Below, in pieces: positions 44,808-53,884 of a stretch of 64,000 nucleotides of DNA (positions within the stretch are counted from its first letter, which is position 1; every line of letters starts with the position of its first letter). The stretch comes from Clostridium ihumii AP5. GTDB taxonomy: Bacteria; Bacillota; Clostridia; Clostridiales; Clostridiaceae. Location of the stretch: the NCBI RefSeq assembly GCF_000612845.1, contig NZ_CCAT010000065.1:124001-188000 (forward strand), written 5' to 3'. The translations under genes were made by a program, and so were the position numbers. The notes under the pieces were generated by a model that was not told the origin of the DNA, ran no database searches, and worked only from the letters and a program-made list of their open reading frames with translations.

Positions 44808-45632
44808 TTATTTAAAGCTATGTATCAGTGATTGTGAAATTAAGTTCCAACCATCTACTAACACAAATAATAATAACTTAAATGGTAATGAAATCATAAC
44901 TGGCGATAACATAAACATTCCCATTGCCATAAGTACACTAGAGGTTACTATGTCTATTACTAGGAATGGTAAAAATAATAAAAATCCTATTTCAAAAGCA
45001 GTTCTTAATTCACTTATCATAAATGCAGGCATAATTGCATAAAGTGGAACATCTTTATATACTGGAACTTCTACATTATTTTTATCTTTTTCTGTTTTAA
45101 CTTTTATATCGCCAACCTCTATAAACATTTGTAAATCTTTAGTACGAGTTTGTTTAAGCATAAACTCTTTCATAGGCGTTATTGTATTTGTATATGCCTG
45201 TTCTGTTGTAATTTTACTTTCCATGTATGGTTTTATAGCTTCATCATTTACTTTATTAAATGTTGGTGTCATTACAAAGAAAGTTAAAAACAGTGCAAGA
45301 CCTATTATAACTTTACTTGGTACGGATTGTTGTACCCCAATAGCATTTTTTAATATAGATAAAACTGTAACTATTCTCACAAATCCTGTAGTCATTATTA
45401 TTATTGATGGTAATACAGTTAAAACTGTAAGTAATAGTAATATTTTTAAGTTATCTACAAAATCTACCTTTCCTGCACCTTCTCCAAAATCTATATTTAT
45501 ATTTGGAATTGGAATAAAACTATCACTTGGTGCTGCAAATGCTATTTTAAAACCTACAAAAGAAATTAATATGCCTATAAAAATCGCCATAATGTATTTC
45601 TTTTTATTGTATATTATTTTTGTTTTTTCCAT
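44808..45632 (-). CDS. fliP: FliP, flagellar export gate protein
   Basis: 274 residues. N-terminal signal-like hydrophobic stretch (about 14-33, ending AFAAPSD), then TGFVRIVTVLSILKNAIG (about 80-97), a periplasmic domain and the C-terminal pair with PFLVIDIVTSSVLMAMGMFML (part). The pentameric FliP forms the core of the gate. It follows fliO. Confidence 0.95.
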   Translation of the reverse strand: MEKTKIIYNKKKYIMAIFIGILISFVGFKIAFAAPSDSFIPIPNINIDFGEGAGKVDFVDNLKILLLLTVLTVLPSIIIMTTGFVRIVTVLSILKNAIGVQQSVPSKVIIGLALFLTFFVMTPTFNKVNDEAIKPYMESKITTEQAYTNTITPMKEFMLKQTRTKDLQMFIEVGDIKVKTEKDKNNVEVPVYKDVPLYAIMPAFMISELRTAFEIGFLLFLPFLVIDIVTSSVLMAMGMFMLSPVMISLPFKLLLFVLVDGWNLISQSLIHSFK

Positions 45633-45653
45633 ATAATTTCCTCTTTTGGATTC

Positions 45654-45998
45654 TTATTTGTTCTTATTTTTAAATCCTTTTATATTGAAAATATTAGCAT
45701 ATTTTTTTAAGTCTTCATTATATTGAATTTTACACTCTTCTATTTCACTTTTATCAATTTCTCTTAATAATTCTATATTATTAGATGTTGCACTTACTAA
45801 ATATGTCTTTTTTCCTATCTCTACTATTAAAATTGAAGCCTCTTTTGATAATGGAAGCTTCTCAATAATCTTCATACATCTACTTGGAGACGTTACATTA
45901 AACTTACTTCCTAGTCTTCCAAGTAGATATATTAGTGTTATTATTAATGGTAAAAATATTATAAGTTGTATAAAACTCTTAAAAAATTGACCATTCAT
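45654..45998 (-). CDS. fliO: FliO-like flagellar export assembly protein
   Basis: 114 residues: one membrane segment (about 10-30) and a small cytoplasmic domain with [22 protein letters not shown] (in part) as in the FliO/FliZ family. Chaperones FliP ring assembly. It lies between fliL and fliP. Confidence 0.82.
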   Translation of the reverse strand: MNGQFFKSFIQLIIFLPLIITLIYLLGRLGSKFNVTSPSRCMKIIEKLPLSKEASILIVEIGKKTYLVSATSNNIELLREIDKSEIEECKIQYNEDLKKYANIFNIKGFKNKNK

Positions 45999-46007
45999 AC
46001 TTATTGC

Positions 46008-46513
46008 CTATTGAATTAATATTTCTGAGAAATAAATATTGTGTAATTGACCTTGTGTTAATAATTCATCAATTCTTTGAATTAATTCTTCTTTAAGTTT
46101 TGTTTCTCCATCTACTGTTCCTAAATCAGTTGTCTTTTTAGTTCTAAGAGTATTTGTTATTGAATCTCTTATAGCTGCTTTTCTTTTTTCTATTTCTGGA
46201 AGAAGTTTTGAATTTTCTTCATCATATCCTAAAGAAATTTTTATTTTTAAATATCTAGCTTTTCCTTCATCTGATAAATTAACTAAAAACTCATCTAAAT
46301 CATAATAAGCTTCTGTTTTTAATTGACCACTAGCTTCAACTTCTATAATTTGTTTTGGAGTATTTTTGCTTGCAACAAAATATCCAGCAAAAGCAGCCCC
46401 TCCAACTAATATAAATACTAATAAAACTATTAATATAACTTTTAAAATATTGCTATTTTTCTTTTCTCCATTTTCAACATTTTTTTCTTTTTTTCTTTTT
46501 TCTCTTTAGCCAT
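46008..46513 (-). CDS. fliL: FliL basal-body/stator protein, split by a -1 frameshift near the 5' end
   Basis: The FliL frame (about 155 codons to TAG at 46008) encodes the membrane segment LKVILIVLLVFILVGG and the FliL domain (YYDLDEFLVNLSDEGKARYLK, split; LLTQGQLHNIYFSEILIQ end). It has no ATG, GTG or TTG and is closed by TAA upstream. ATG at 46513, with AAGGAG eight bases before, starts another frame (MAKEKKEKKK...) that stops after 23 codons. A -1 shift at A_AAA_AAG (46487-46493) joins them into a 168-residue FliL. Either programmed frameshifting, polymerase slippage, or a one-base homopolymer error. Lies between motB and fliO. Confidence 0.8.
46487..46493 (-). promoter_or_regulatory. Slippery heptamer A_AAA_AAG in fliL
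   Basis: Read from ATG 46513 the codons are GAA AAA AAG, so the heptamer is in the exact phase needed for -1 slippage, as in E. coli dnaX. After slipping, GAA AAA AAT GTT leads into the FliL frame. The gene's own Shine-Dalgarno is about 25 bases upstream; no clear downstream stem-loop was seen. Confidence 0.5.
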
Positions 46514-46517
46514 ACCT

Positions 46518-47246
46518 CTACTCCTTTTTATCAGTAACAATAATTATGTTTACTCTTCTATTTTTAGCTCTATTTGCATCACTATCATTGGGAACTAATG
46601 GACTATATTCGCCATAAGCAGTAGCTGTAAATCTTTCTGGATTTTTATTTCCTTTTTCATTTATAAAATATTGTAGTACACTTAATGATCTTGCTGATGA
46701 TAAATGCCAATTGCTTGGATATATGGAGCTACTTATTGGCACATTATCAGTGTGTCCTTCTATAATTATTTTATTATTTATACCAGCTATAATAGTATTT
46801 ACTTTTTCTAATATATTTTTGCTAGCTGGAACTAGTTCCGCTTTACCTGAATCAAAAAGTACAGTTTCTTTCATTTGAATGTTTATACCTTTTTCATCTT
46901 CATAAACATCTATTTCCTTTTCCATATTATTTTGTTTTATTAATTCTAAAACCTCTTGATATACTTTGTCCTTAGTGTCTTCCATATTTTCTCTTTCGCC
47001 TTCTGTTATTTCTGGTTGTCCAACCACCGGAACTTCACCTGAAGCTTCATTAAAATTCAATATGTTTTGTGACACTTGTCCTGTAAACATTAATTGGAAA
47101 GAACTTGATATTTGCTTTAATTTATCCTCACTTACCGTAGACATAGCATATAACATAACAAAGAAAGTTAAAAGTAATGTCATGGTATCTGAGAATGTAG
47201 CTAGCCATGCATCGGTTTTTATATCATCTTTCTTCTTTTTTGCCAT
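46518..47246 (-). CDS. motB: MotB, proton-channel stator subunit
   Basis: 242 residues: cytoplasmic tail, one membrane segment (about 15-35) with the ion-carrying aspartate in ATFSDTMTLLLTFFVMLYA, and OmpA-like peptidoglycan-binding domain (about 130-235) with EGHTDNVPI and NRRVNIIIV. Stop of motA overlaps its start (TAATG). Confidence 0.93.
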   Translation of the reverse strand: MAKKKKDDIKTDAWLATFSDTMTLLLTFFVMLYAMSTVSEDKLKQISSSFQLMFTGQVSQNILNFNEASGEVPVVGQPEITEGERENMEDTKDKVYQEVLELIKQNNMEKEIDVYEDEKGINIQMKETVLFDSGKAELVPASKNILEKVNTIIAGINNKIIIEGHTDNVPISSSIYPSNWHLSSARSLSVLQYFINEKGNKNPERFTATAYGEYSPLVPNDSDANRAKNRRVNIIIVTDKKE

Positions 47247-48046
47247 TACTCTGCCCCTGCAGCACCAGCTTCTGCTTTAAATGCTTCCTTTTCTGTTGGT
47301 GATAAGTATGCTACTAATTTATCTTCTATAACTCTAGGATTTGCTCCAGATTGTATAGCAATTACACCTTCAACTATCATTTCCATATTACCAACTTCTA
47401 ATTCTGTTTTAAGATCCAATTTTTGTGCAACTGGAATCGCCATAATATTTGCTATTAATGAACCATAAAATGTTGTTATAAGTGCAGCTCCCATTCCTTT
47501 TGCTAATGCATCAGAATCGGTCATATTTCCAAGCATTTGTATAAGACCTATAAGTGTACCAGTCATACCCATTGCTGGAGCATATGCACCTAGTGATTTT
47601 AACATTGCTGAACCTTGACCATGTCTTACAGATAATTGATCTATTTCTAGTGCCATAATTTCTTTTATAGCTTCTGGTTCTACTCCATCTACAACCATAC
47701 TAAGTGCTTTTTTTGTAAATGGATCTTTAATTCCTGATATATCATCTTCTAATGATAATAATCCTTCTTTTCTAGCTTTTCTTGATAATGTTGTAAACAA
47801 TACAACTATATCTTTTTTTGATGTAGTATCTTCTTTAAAAGCTTCCATAAAAACTTTACCTAAAATTTTTATGTCTTTCATTGGATAGGATATAAGTAAT
47901 GCACCTATAGAACCTCCACCAGTTATTGCTATTGAAGGTAAATCTACGTATAACTTTAATGCTCCTCCACCTACTACAATTCCGTAAGCAACTAGTCCCC
48001 ATGCCACTATAAATCCAATTAACGTAAGCATATCATTTTTCTTCAT
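47246..48046 (-). CDS. motA: MotA, stator subunit
   Basis: 266 residues, four membrane segments, MotA/TolQ/ExbB channel block with APAMGMTGTLIGLIQML (about 155-171) and the cytoplasmic loop charged residues. Works with MotB as the torque-generating unit. It lies 12 bases after flbD. Confidence 0.94.
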   Translation of the reverse strand: MKKNDMLTLIGFIVAWGLVAYGIVVGGGALKLYVDLPSIAITGGGSIGALLISYPMKDIKILGKVFMEAFKEDTTSKKDIVVLFTTLSRKARKEGLLSLEDDISGIKDPFTKKALSMVVDGVEPEAIKEIMALEIDQLSVRHGQGSAMLKSLGAYAPAMGMTGTLIGLIQMLGNMTDSDALAKGMGAALITTFYGSLIANIMAIPVAQKLDLKTELEVGNMEMIVEGVIAIQSGANPRVIEDKLVAYLSPTEKEAFKAEAGAAGAE

Positions 48047-48058
48047 TGTTATGCCCTC

Positions 48059-48250
48059 CTAAAAGTTTCCTGTAAATATTTTTCTTTTATAGTTTATTAT
48101 CCTTTGTATAACTTCCTTTCGTTCTTCTTTTACTAAATAAACTTTTCCATTACTCAAGGTAATAACTGTTTCCGGTACAGACTCTATTTTTTCAATAAGA
48201 TCACAATTTATAACAACTTCTTTGCCATTTAAAGTTGTAACTTCAACCAC
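48059..48250 (-). CDS. flbD: FlbD-family small flagellar protein
   Basis: About 63 residues beginning VEVTTLNGKEVVINCDLIEK after the start, the usual FlbD (DUF/PF06289) pattern of MIKVTRLNGKEF. The GTG at 48250 is preferred: it lies eight bases after AAAGGG and gives the family N-terminus; GTG 48259 and ATG 48256 overlap or crowd that site. Role unknown; it consistently sits between flgE and motA. Confidence 0.82.
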   Translation of the reverse strand: MVEVTTLNGKEVVINCDLIEKIESVPETVITLSNGKVYLVKEERKEVIQRIINYKRKIFTGNF

Positions 48251-48383
48251 TAGCATCACCCTTTTCTTATTTTAATTTATATAAATACAAACTACTCTGT
48301 ATGATATTCAATGTAATATTTTAATTTATAAAATCACTTAGTATATTTATTTATGTATTTATACTTTATATAGTTTATATTTA

Positions 48384-48409
48384 TCCAACCTGTACTACGA
48401 CAGGTTGGA
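48384..48409 (+). terminator. Terminator-like hairpin between flgE and flbD, T run on the plus strand
   Basis: Ten-bp perfect, GC-richer stem (TCCAACCTGT and complement) with six-base loop; CATTTTTTATTTTT follows on the plus strand, while on the minus strand the exit is ATAAATATAA. It lies 58 bases past the flgE stop on the minus strand, but its U tract points the other way. Confidence 0.55.
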
Positions 48410-48466
48410 CATTTTTTATTTTTATATTTAGATGTAAATTTAGAAGTAATTTATTAAGTCTTTAAA

Positions 48467-49480
48467 TTATCTTTTTAAATTAACAAGTTCTTGAAGAATT
48501 TCATCTCCTGTTGTTATAACCTTACTACAAGCTTGGAAAGAACGACTAGCAACTATCATTTCTGTAAACTCTACAGCTAAATCAACATTAGACATTTCAA
48601 GCATTCCATTTATAATATCTCCATATGCCTTTTCAGCACCTGGTCTTGTATCATTACCTTTTCCTGGTCTTAATATAGGTTCACCAGAGTTTGCACTTGG
48701 AGAAACTTTGTTTCCTCCTACAGATTGCAATCCACTATCATTAACAAAGGATGCCATTGCAATTTGTCCTATAGCCACAACACTATTATCTTCTAAAGTT
48801 GCTTTTATTAAACCATCCTTCTCTATAGTATAACCTACAAGTCTAACACCTGGATCACCTATTGTTTCTGGAATAACTAATGGAATTAACTCATCTCCAG
48901 CTTTAAGATCTGCTGCTTTCCCATCATCATCAACAACGGGAACCTTAATTACTGTAGTTGTTCCATCTTTATGTGTTATGCTACCATCTATAGCATATCC
49001 CATAACTCTATAACCATCTGGTGTTACTAAATTTCCTGTGCTATCTCTTTTAAACTCACCGTCTCTTGTGTAATAAACTTCCATAGCTCCATCATCTGCT
49101 GCATCATCTGCTGCACCAATAACACCTTGATCACTAAATTTTATAGTATCAGTAATTGAACCTTTTCCAACTATAAAATATCCATTTCCATCTATAGCAT
49201 TATCAAGTGGTCTTCCTGTAGGATTTAAGCTTCCTTGTCCAGTGTTTACATTAATACTTTGAAGTTGAACGCCCATACCTATTTGTTTAGGGTTACTACC
49301 TCCAAGTGCTAAAACTGGTCCACTACCTTTTCCTATAGTTTCTCTCATAGTATCTTGAAAAGTTACACTTGATGATTTAAAAGCTGTAGTCCCTGAGTTT
49401 GCTATGTTGTTACCTATTACATCTAGTTTCTTTTGTTGTGCATTCATTCCTGAAATTCCTGAGTACATTGATTTTATCAT
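48467..49480 (-). CDS. flgE: Flagellar hook protein FlgE
   Basis: 337 residues. N-terminal MIKSMYSGISGMNAQQKKLD and the NNIANSGTTAFK motif, central domain with NAIDGNGYFIVG and YYTRDGEFKRDSTG, C-terminal NVDLAVEFTEMIVASRSFQA. Polymerises as the hook. Shorter than E. coli FlgE. 80 bases after the TIGR02530-type gene; the spacer may carry a small hairpin. Confidence 0.9.
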   Translation of the reverse strand: MIKSMYSGISGMNAQQKKLDVIGNNIANSGTTAFKSSSVTFQDTMRETIGKGSGPVLALGGSNPKQIGMGVQLQSINVNTGQGSLNPTGRPLDNAIDGNGYFIVGKGSITDTIKFSDQGVIGAADDAADDGAMEVYYTRDGEFKRDSTGNLVTPDGYRVMGYAIDGSITHKDGTTTVIKVPVVDDDGKAADLKAGDELIPLVIPETIGDPGVRLVGYTIEKDGLIKATLEDNSVVAIGQIAMASFVNDSGLQSVGGNKVSPSANSGEPILRPGKGNDTRPGAEKAYGDIINGMLEMSNVDLAVEFTEMIVASRSFQACSKVITTGDEILQELVNLKR

Positions 49481-49560
49481 TTATATTTCCTCCTCTTAAT
49501 ATATCTTAACTCTGTCATTCGTTAAGATAGAAGGCTTCCTTATAGGTCCAGCCTTAAAAT

Positions 49561-49953
49561 TTATAATAAAACTACTGAATCAATATTAGTTATTACATTT
49601 ATATCTTCTTCTTGTCTATTCATTGCTGTTATTATAGTTCTATTTTTTATACTTGCTATTAAGGCTATATCTTTATAAAGAATTAATGACTCCCTACTTC
49701 CCTTTTCACTGGCTCTATTTATACCTTCATTTACTTTACTTAAAAATTCAGAGTTTATCTCTATATTTCTCTCTTTAAGCCTTTGTGCACAGTGATTTGA
49801 TAAAGTAAATCCTTGGCTTTTTATTTTTTCAGATTGTAATATTTCTTTAAAACTTTTGCTATCCTTAGCTAAATTTTTAGTGTCACTTTTTTTATGTAAT
49901 TCACTAAAATCGCCTACGGGATACAAAACTCCATTTATAATTCTATAACCCAT
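49561..49953 (-). CDS. Flagellar operon protein, TIGR02530-type
   Basis: About 130 residues with SNHCAQRLKERNIEINSEFL and GSRESLILYKDIALIASIKNR (part) plus NRTIITAMNRQE, the pattern of the TIGR02530 group found between flgD and flgE in Firmicutes. ATG at 49953 has GAGAGG seven bases upstream, better than the start five codons earlier. Function unknown; perhaps hook assembly. Confidence 0.8.
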   Translation of the reverse strand: MGYRIINGVLYPVGDFSELHKKSDTKNLAKDSKSFKEILQSEKIKSQGFTLSNHCAQRLKERNIEINSEFLSKVNEGINRASEKGSRESLILYKDIALIASIKNRTIITAMNRQEEDINVITNIDSVVLL

Positions 49954-49982
49954 TTTAAAACCTCTCAATTTACGTCTAAATT

Positions 49983-50813
49983 CTATTTTTTAGTATTTGT
50001 ATCTCTAATATTCATAATATGGTCAAATGCGTAATCTTTTATTACTGGTTTACCATCTTCATATTTTAAATTACCATCTTCATCTTTTAGATGTACTCTT
50101 ATTTTTACACCATCTTTATCTCTAAATACTTCTTTTACAGTACCATATGGTCTTTTTGCATCTGGTTTTTCAGTTTCACCATCTTCTTTATCATCATCTG
50201 GTTTTGCTCCATCAACTGCTTCATCCCAAAGTTCTACATCTTTACCAATTAAGTTTGATGCATTTATAAAGTTAATATAATCTAATGTATTGTCCTGAGC
50301 TTCCATAACTTCTAAAACTTTGTCATAGTTAAAGCTCTTTATTTCTCCATCAGAAGTTAAAACAGTTACATAAACACCAGATCCACTTTTATATACAGAT
50401 TGTACAAGACCAAATTCTTGCTCACCCTTTGAGTTGGTTGCATTTAATGCTACATATTTTCCACTTAGCCCCTGAGCTGCAGAAAGTCTCATTGTAGTGT
50501 TTAAGTTAGACATTTGTTCTAAGCTTGCAAACTGTGCCATTTGAGTTACATATTGTGTATTATCTTGTGGCTGTGTTGGATCTTGATTAGATAACTCTGC
50601 TGCTAATATTCTTAAAAATGCATTTTTATCCATTTCTGAACCTGGTTGAACAATTGCTGTTCCTCTATCAGTAGCATTTTGTAATACACCTGATTTAGTC
50701 TCTTCTAATGTATGCATAGTAGCACTATTAGAAGTGTTTTTTTGGTTTTCTTTTGATTTCTTATTTTCTAATTGTAAAGATTTCATATAAGCATTACTGT
50801 TTATAGATTCCAT
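49983..50813 (-). CDS. flgD: FlgD hook-cap (hook assembly scaffold) protein
   Basis: 276 residues. The conserved block DKNAFLRILAAELSNQDP and the following QYVTQMAQFASLEQMSNL (about 62-105) define FlgD. The C-terminal half has an acidic insert (PDDDKEDGETEKPDAK, about 203-218). FlgD caps the growing hook. It lies 22 bases after fliK and just before the TIGR02530-type gene. Confidence 0.92.
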   Translation of the reverse strand: MESINSNAYMKSLQLENKKSKENQKNTSNSATMHTLEETKSGVLQNATDRGTAIVQPGSEMDKNAFLRILAAELSNQDPTQPQDNTQYVTQMAQFASLEQMSNLNTTMRLSAAQGLSGKYVALNATNSKGEQEFGLVQSVYKSGSGVYVTVLTSDGEIKSFNYDKVLEVMEAQDNTLDYINFINASNLIGKDVELWDEAVDGAKPDDDKEDGETEKPDAKRPYGTVKEVFRDKDGVKIRVHLKDEDGNLKYEDGKPVIKDYAFDHIMNIRDTNTKK

Positions 50814-50835
50814 CTTATGCCTCCTTCCCTTATTA

Positions 50836-52098
50836 TTAAACTAACATATTTAAATTATCATTAGCTCCTAATTTTTCTTCTGAAATTTCTTCTGAAATTT
50901 CTTTTAGCGATTTTTCATTATTATTTTGTTTTTTATTTTCATTGTTGAAGTTATTCCTTCTGTTTTCTTCACCACTAAAATAAGTAGTATCTTCATTATA
51001 TACTTGAACTTCAACTTGACTTATTTTTATAGATTCACCATTAAGCTTATCCACTATTTCTTTTACATTTGCATTTAACATTGCAAAGGTCTCTTTATTA
51101 GCTGACTTTAATTGTGCCTTCATGGAATCACCTTCCATAGTTAAGCTTATTACAATTTCACCTAATTGTTTGGGATTTATTTTAACGGTTAAATCTTGTA
51201 TATCATTAATATTCATGTATTTTATAGACTTTATAATATCTTCATTAAAAGTCATTTTATTTATAACCACATTACTATTTTGAACTGATTCAGTAGAAAC
51301 TTCACTATTTTTAAAAACATTATTAAAATTAAATTTGTTTATTATGTTTTCATCTTTCTTATTTCCACTAAGCTTTTCTAATAATTGATCTTCCTTTGAA
51401 AGATTTTGATTTAAACTTTGTTTAGAATCTTCTTTACCATTATTCATTGCATCTTTAAAACTAGTTTTGTAGTCATTTTGTAATTCAACTACTGTAGGTT
51501 TAACCTTGTTATTAGATAGATTAGTTGAATTTTTTTCTTCTGTTACAGTATTGTTTATCTTTTCTAATATATCTCTAATATCTATTTTTTCATCTTTTGA
51601 TACATTAGTTATCTCACTTAGTAATTCTTTCAATACATCTGATAAATTTTTATTTTCTAACATTGATGTTATATCTTCATTAGAAGATATAAATTCTGAA
51701 ATCATATTTTTTAACTTTTCATTATCAATTTGGAAATTATTTATATCTAAATTTCCCATTAATATTAAATGTTCAAATAATCCCTTTAACTCTTCTACAG
51801 TTTTTTCATCAAGGTTTTCTATTTCTTCTTCAACTATATCTTTTATATCTTTTTTTTCTATTTTATTGCTTTTATTATTATCACTATTTTTATTATTGGC
51901 AGTTTTTTTTGAATCTTCATATTTTGTAGTAGGATTTTTGTAATCTTTTTTTACTTCATCCTTTTCTTCATTTTTCTTATTTAATATTTCATCAAATGCC
52001 CCAGATTTTACAGATTTTTCATCAGATTTTCTTGAATTTTGATTTTCATTAATATTTAATGAAGCATTCAAATCTATTGCTCTTAAATTTAGTTCCAC
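50836..52098 (-). CDS. fliK: FliK hook-length control protein
   Basis: 420 residues. Long low-complexity N-terminal part rich in Lys, Asn, Glu and Ser (ruler region), and the Flg_hook C-terminal domain (about 290-375) with LTVKINPKQLGEIVISLTME (about 298-317). FliK measures the hook and triggers FlhB switching. Sits between fliJ and flgD as expected. Confidence 0.85.
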   Translation of the reverse strand: MELNLRAIDLNASLNINENQNSRKSDEKSVKSGAFDEILNKKNEEKDEVKKDYKNPTTKYEDSKKTANNKNSDNNKSNKIEKKDIKDIVEEEIENLDEKTVEELKGLFEHLILMGNLDINNFQIDNEKLKNMISEFISSNEDITSMLENKNLSDVLKELLSEITNVSKDEKIDIRDILEKINNTVTEEKNSTNLSNNKVKPTVVELQNDYKTSFKDAMNNGKEDSKQSLNQNLSKEDQLLEKLSGNKKDENIINKFNFNNVFKNSEVSTESVQNSNVVINKMTFNEDIIKSIKYMNINDIQDLTVKINPKQLGEIVISLTMEGDSMKAQLKSANKETFAMLNANVKEIVDKLNGESIKISQVEVQVYNEDTTYFSGEENRRNNFNNENKKQNNNEKSLKEISEEISEEKLGANDNLNMLV

Positions 52099-52111
52099 AT
52101 TCTTCCCTCCT

Positions 52112-52540
52112 TTACCTCTCTTTTCTTACATACCCATATAATGCAAATTCGTCTATTTGATTTTGCTCTTTAAGTGCAGCTTCCTTTACTGCTCTTTCAT
52201 AGTCTTTTTCTTTTAAAATTTCTACAGTTTTTCTTTCAACTTGTGCACTTACAAGTTCTATTCTTTTTTCTTCTGTAATTTTCTCATGCTTTTTTAGTTC
52301 TTTTTTATTTTCTTCTATTAAAGATGTTAGCGAATTTAAATATCTTTGTGTTATTTTTTTTTCTACTATTGATTTTTCTAAAGGTATTTGTCTATATTCA
52401 TCATAACTTTCTTCAAATTGTTTTATTTTATTTTCAATTTGCTGTTTATGAGACATTGCTTTCATAAGCTCTCTTTTTTTTTCATCTTCTTTTTCTTGTC
52501 TCATATCTAATAGCTTTTGAAGTCTAAATTTATAATGCAT
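52112..52540 (-). CDS. fliJ: FliJ flagellar export chaperone/stalk
   Basis: 142 residues, almost entirely coiled coil, starting MHYKFRLQKLLDMRQEKEDE as FliJ proteins do. It acts as the central stalk of the FliI hexamer. Located 12 bases after fliI. Confidence 0.88.
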   Translation of the reverse strand: MHYKFRLQKLLDMRQEKEDEKKRELMKAMSHKQQIENKIKQFEESYDEYRQIPLEKSIVEKKITQRYLNSLTSLIEENKKELKKHEKITEEKRIELVSAQVERKTVEILKEKDYERAVKEAALKEQNQIDEFALYGYVRKER

Positions 52541-52552
52541 AAAACACCTCTT

Positions 52553-53866
52553 TTATATATTTGTAAAAGTATTCTCTAAAAACTCTATACTTTCATTGAA
52601 CTGAGATTTTTCACTTATACCTTGCTTTAAATAACTTATTATAAGTTCATTATATTTTATTGCTAAATCTACTTTTGCATTGCTTCCAGTTACATATGCA
52701 CCTAAATTAATTAAATCCTCTGTATCTTTATAAGTTGCTAATAAATCTCTTGCATTAGATGCTGCCTTTTTATGATTAGTATCTGCAATTTCAGACATAA
52801 GTCTACTAACACTACTTAACACATCTATAGCCGGATAATGGTTTTTAGCCGCTAATGCTCTAGATAAAACTATATGTCCATCTAATATACCTCTAACCGC
52901 ATCTGCAATTGGTTCATTAAAGTCATCCCCATCTACTAGTACTGTATAAAATGCTGTTATAGAGCCCTTGTCAGACATACCACTACGTTCTAGTAGTTTT
53001 GGAAGCATCGCAAATACAGAAGGTGTATATCCCTTTGTTGCTGGTGGCTCACCTATCGCAAGTCCAACTTCTCTTTGTGCCATTGCAAAACGTGTTACTG
53101 AATCCATCATTAATATTACTTTTTTACCTTTGTCTCTAAAATATTCTGCTATTGCCGTTGCTGTAAAAGCCCCTTTAAGCCTTACGAGTGCTGGTTGATC
53201 AGATGTTGCACAAACTACAACAGATTTTTTCAATCCTTCTTCGCCTAAATCCTTTTCTATAAAATCTAAAACCTCTCTACCTCTTTCTCCAATAAGACAA
53301 ATTACATTTATTTCTGCTTTTGCTTCTCTAGCTATCATTCCAAGTGTTGTACTTTTTCCAACTCCACTACCAGCAAAAATACCGATTCTTTGCCCTTCTC
53401 CACAAGTTAAAAAGCCATCTATTGCTCTAATCCCTGTAGGTAGTACTTCTTTTATTCTTCTTCTTTTTAAAGGATCTGGCGGCATAGCTTCTAATGGATA
53501 ATTAGTGTAATTTCTTATTTCTTCTTCATTTAATGGATTTCCAAGTCCATCTAATACTTTTCCTAAAAGATCATCACTACATTTTGCACTTAATAACTTT
53601 CCTGTAGGCACAACTTTACATCCTGGTGCAATTCCTTTTAGTTCTCCTAATGGCATAAGTATTACATTTTCACCTTTAAATCCTGTAACTTCTGTTCTTA
53701 TAATTTCATTTACAGTATTATAAACTAAACAAACCTCACCAACAAAAGCTTTAATTCCTTTTACTTCTACAGTTAATCCTATAACATTGGCTACTATACC
53801 TTGACAATACACGTAGTTTGAATTTTGTATTTTTTCATTAATCTTCTTAAAATCTAAGGATAACAA
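52553..53866 (-). CDS. fliI: FliI flagellar export ATPase
   Basis: 437 residues. F1-beta-like ATPase with GIFAGSGVGKSTTLGM (about 161-176), GERGREVLDFI and MMDSVTRFAMAQREVGLA (part). Energises export with FliH and FliJ. Start overlaps nothing; fliH ends 18 bases before. Confidence 0.95.
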   Translation of the reverse strand: MLSLDFKKINEKIQNSNYVYCQGIVANVIGLTVEVKGIKAFVGEVCLVYNTVNEIIRTEVTGFKGENVILMPLGELKGIAPGCKVVPTGKLLSAKCSDDLLGKVLDGLGNPLNEEEIRNYTNYPLEAMPPDPLKRRRIKEVLPTGIRAIDGFLTCGEGQRIGIFAGSGVGKSTTLGMIAREAKAEINVICLIGERGREVLDFIEKDLGEEGLKKSVVVCATSDQPALVRLKGAFTATAIAEYFRDKGKKVILMMDSVTRFAMAQREVGLAIGEPPATKGYTPSVFAMLPKLLERSGMSDKGSITAFYTVLVDGDDFNEPIADAVRGILDGHIVLSRALAAKNHYPAIDVLSSVSRLMSEIADTNHKKAASNARDLLATYKDTEDLINLGAYVTGSNAKVDLAIKYNELIISYLKQGISEKSQFNESIEFLENTFTNI

Positions 53867-53884
53867 ATAATCACCACTTTATAA

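Noticed and set aside
51506-51943. Plus-strand 145-codon ORF opposite fliK
   Set aside because: Serine/phenylalanine-rich shadow of the low-complexity FliK ruler region.
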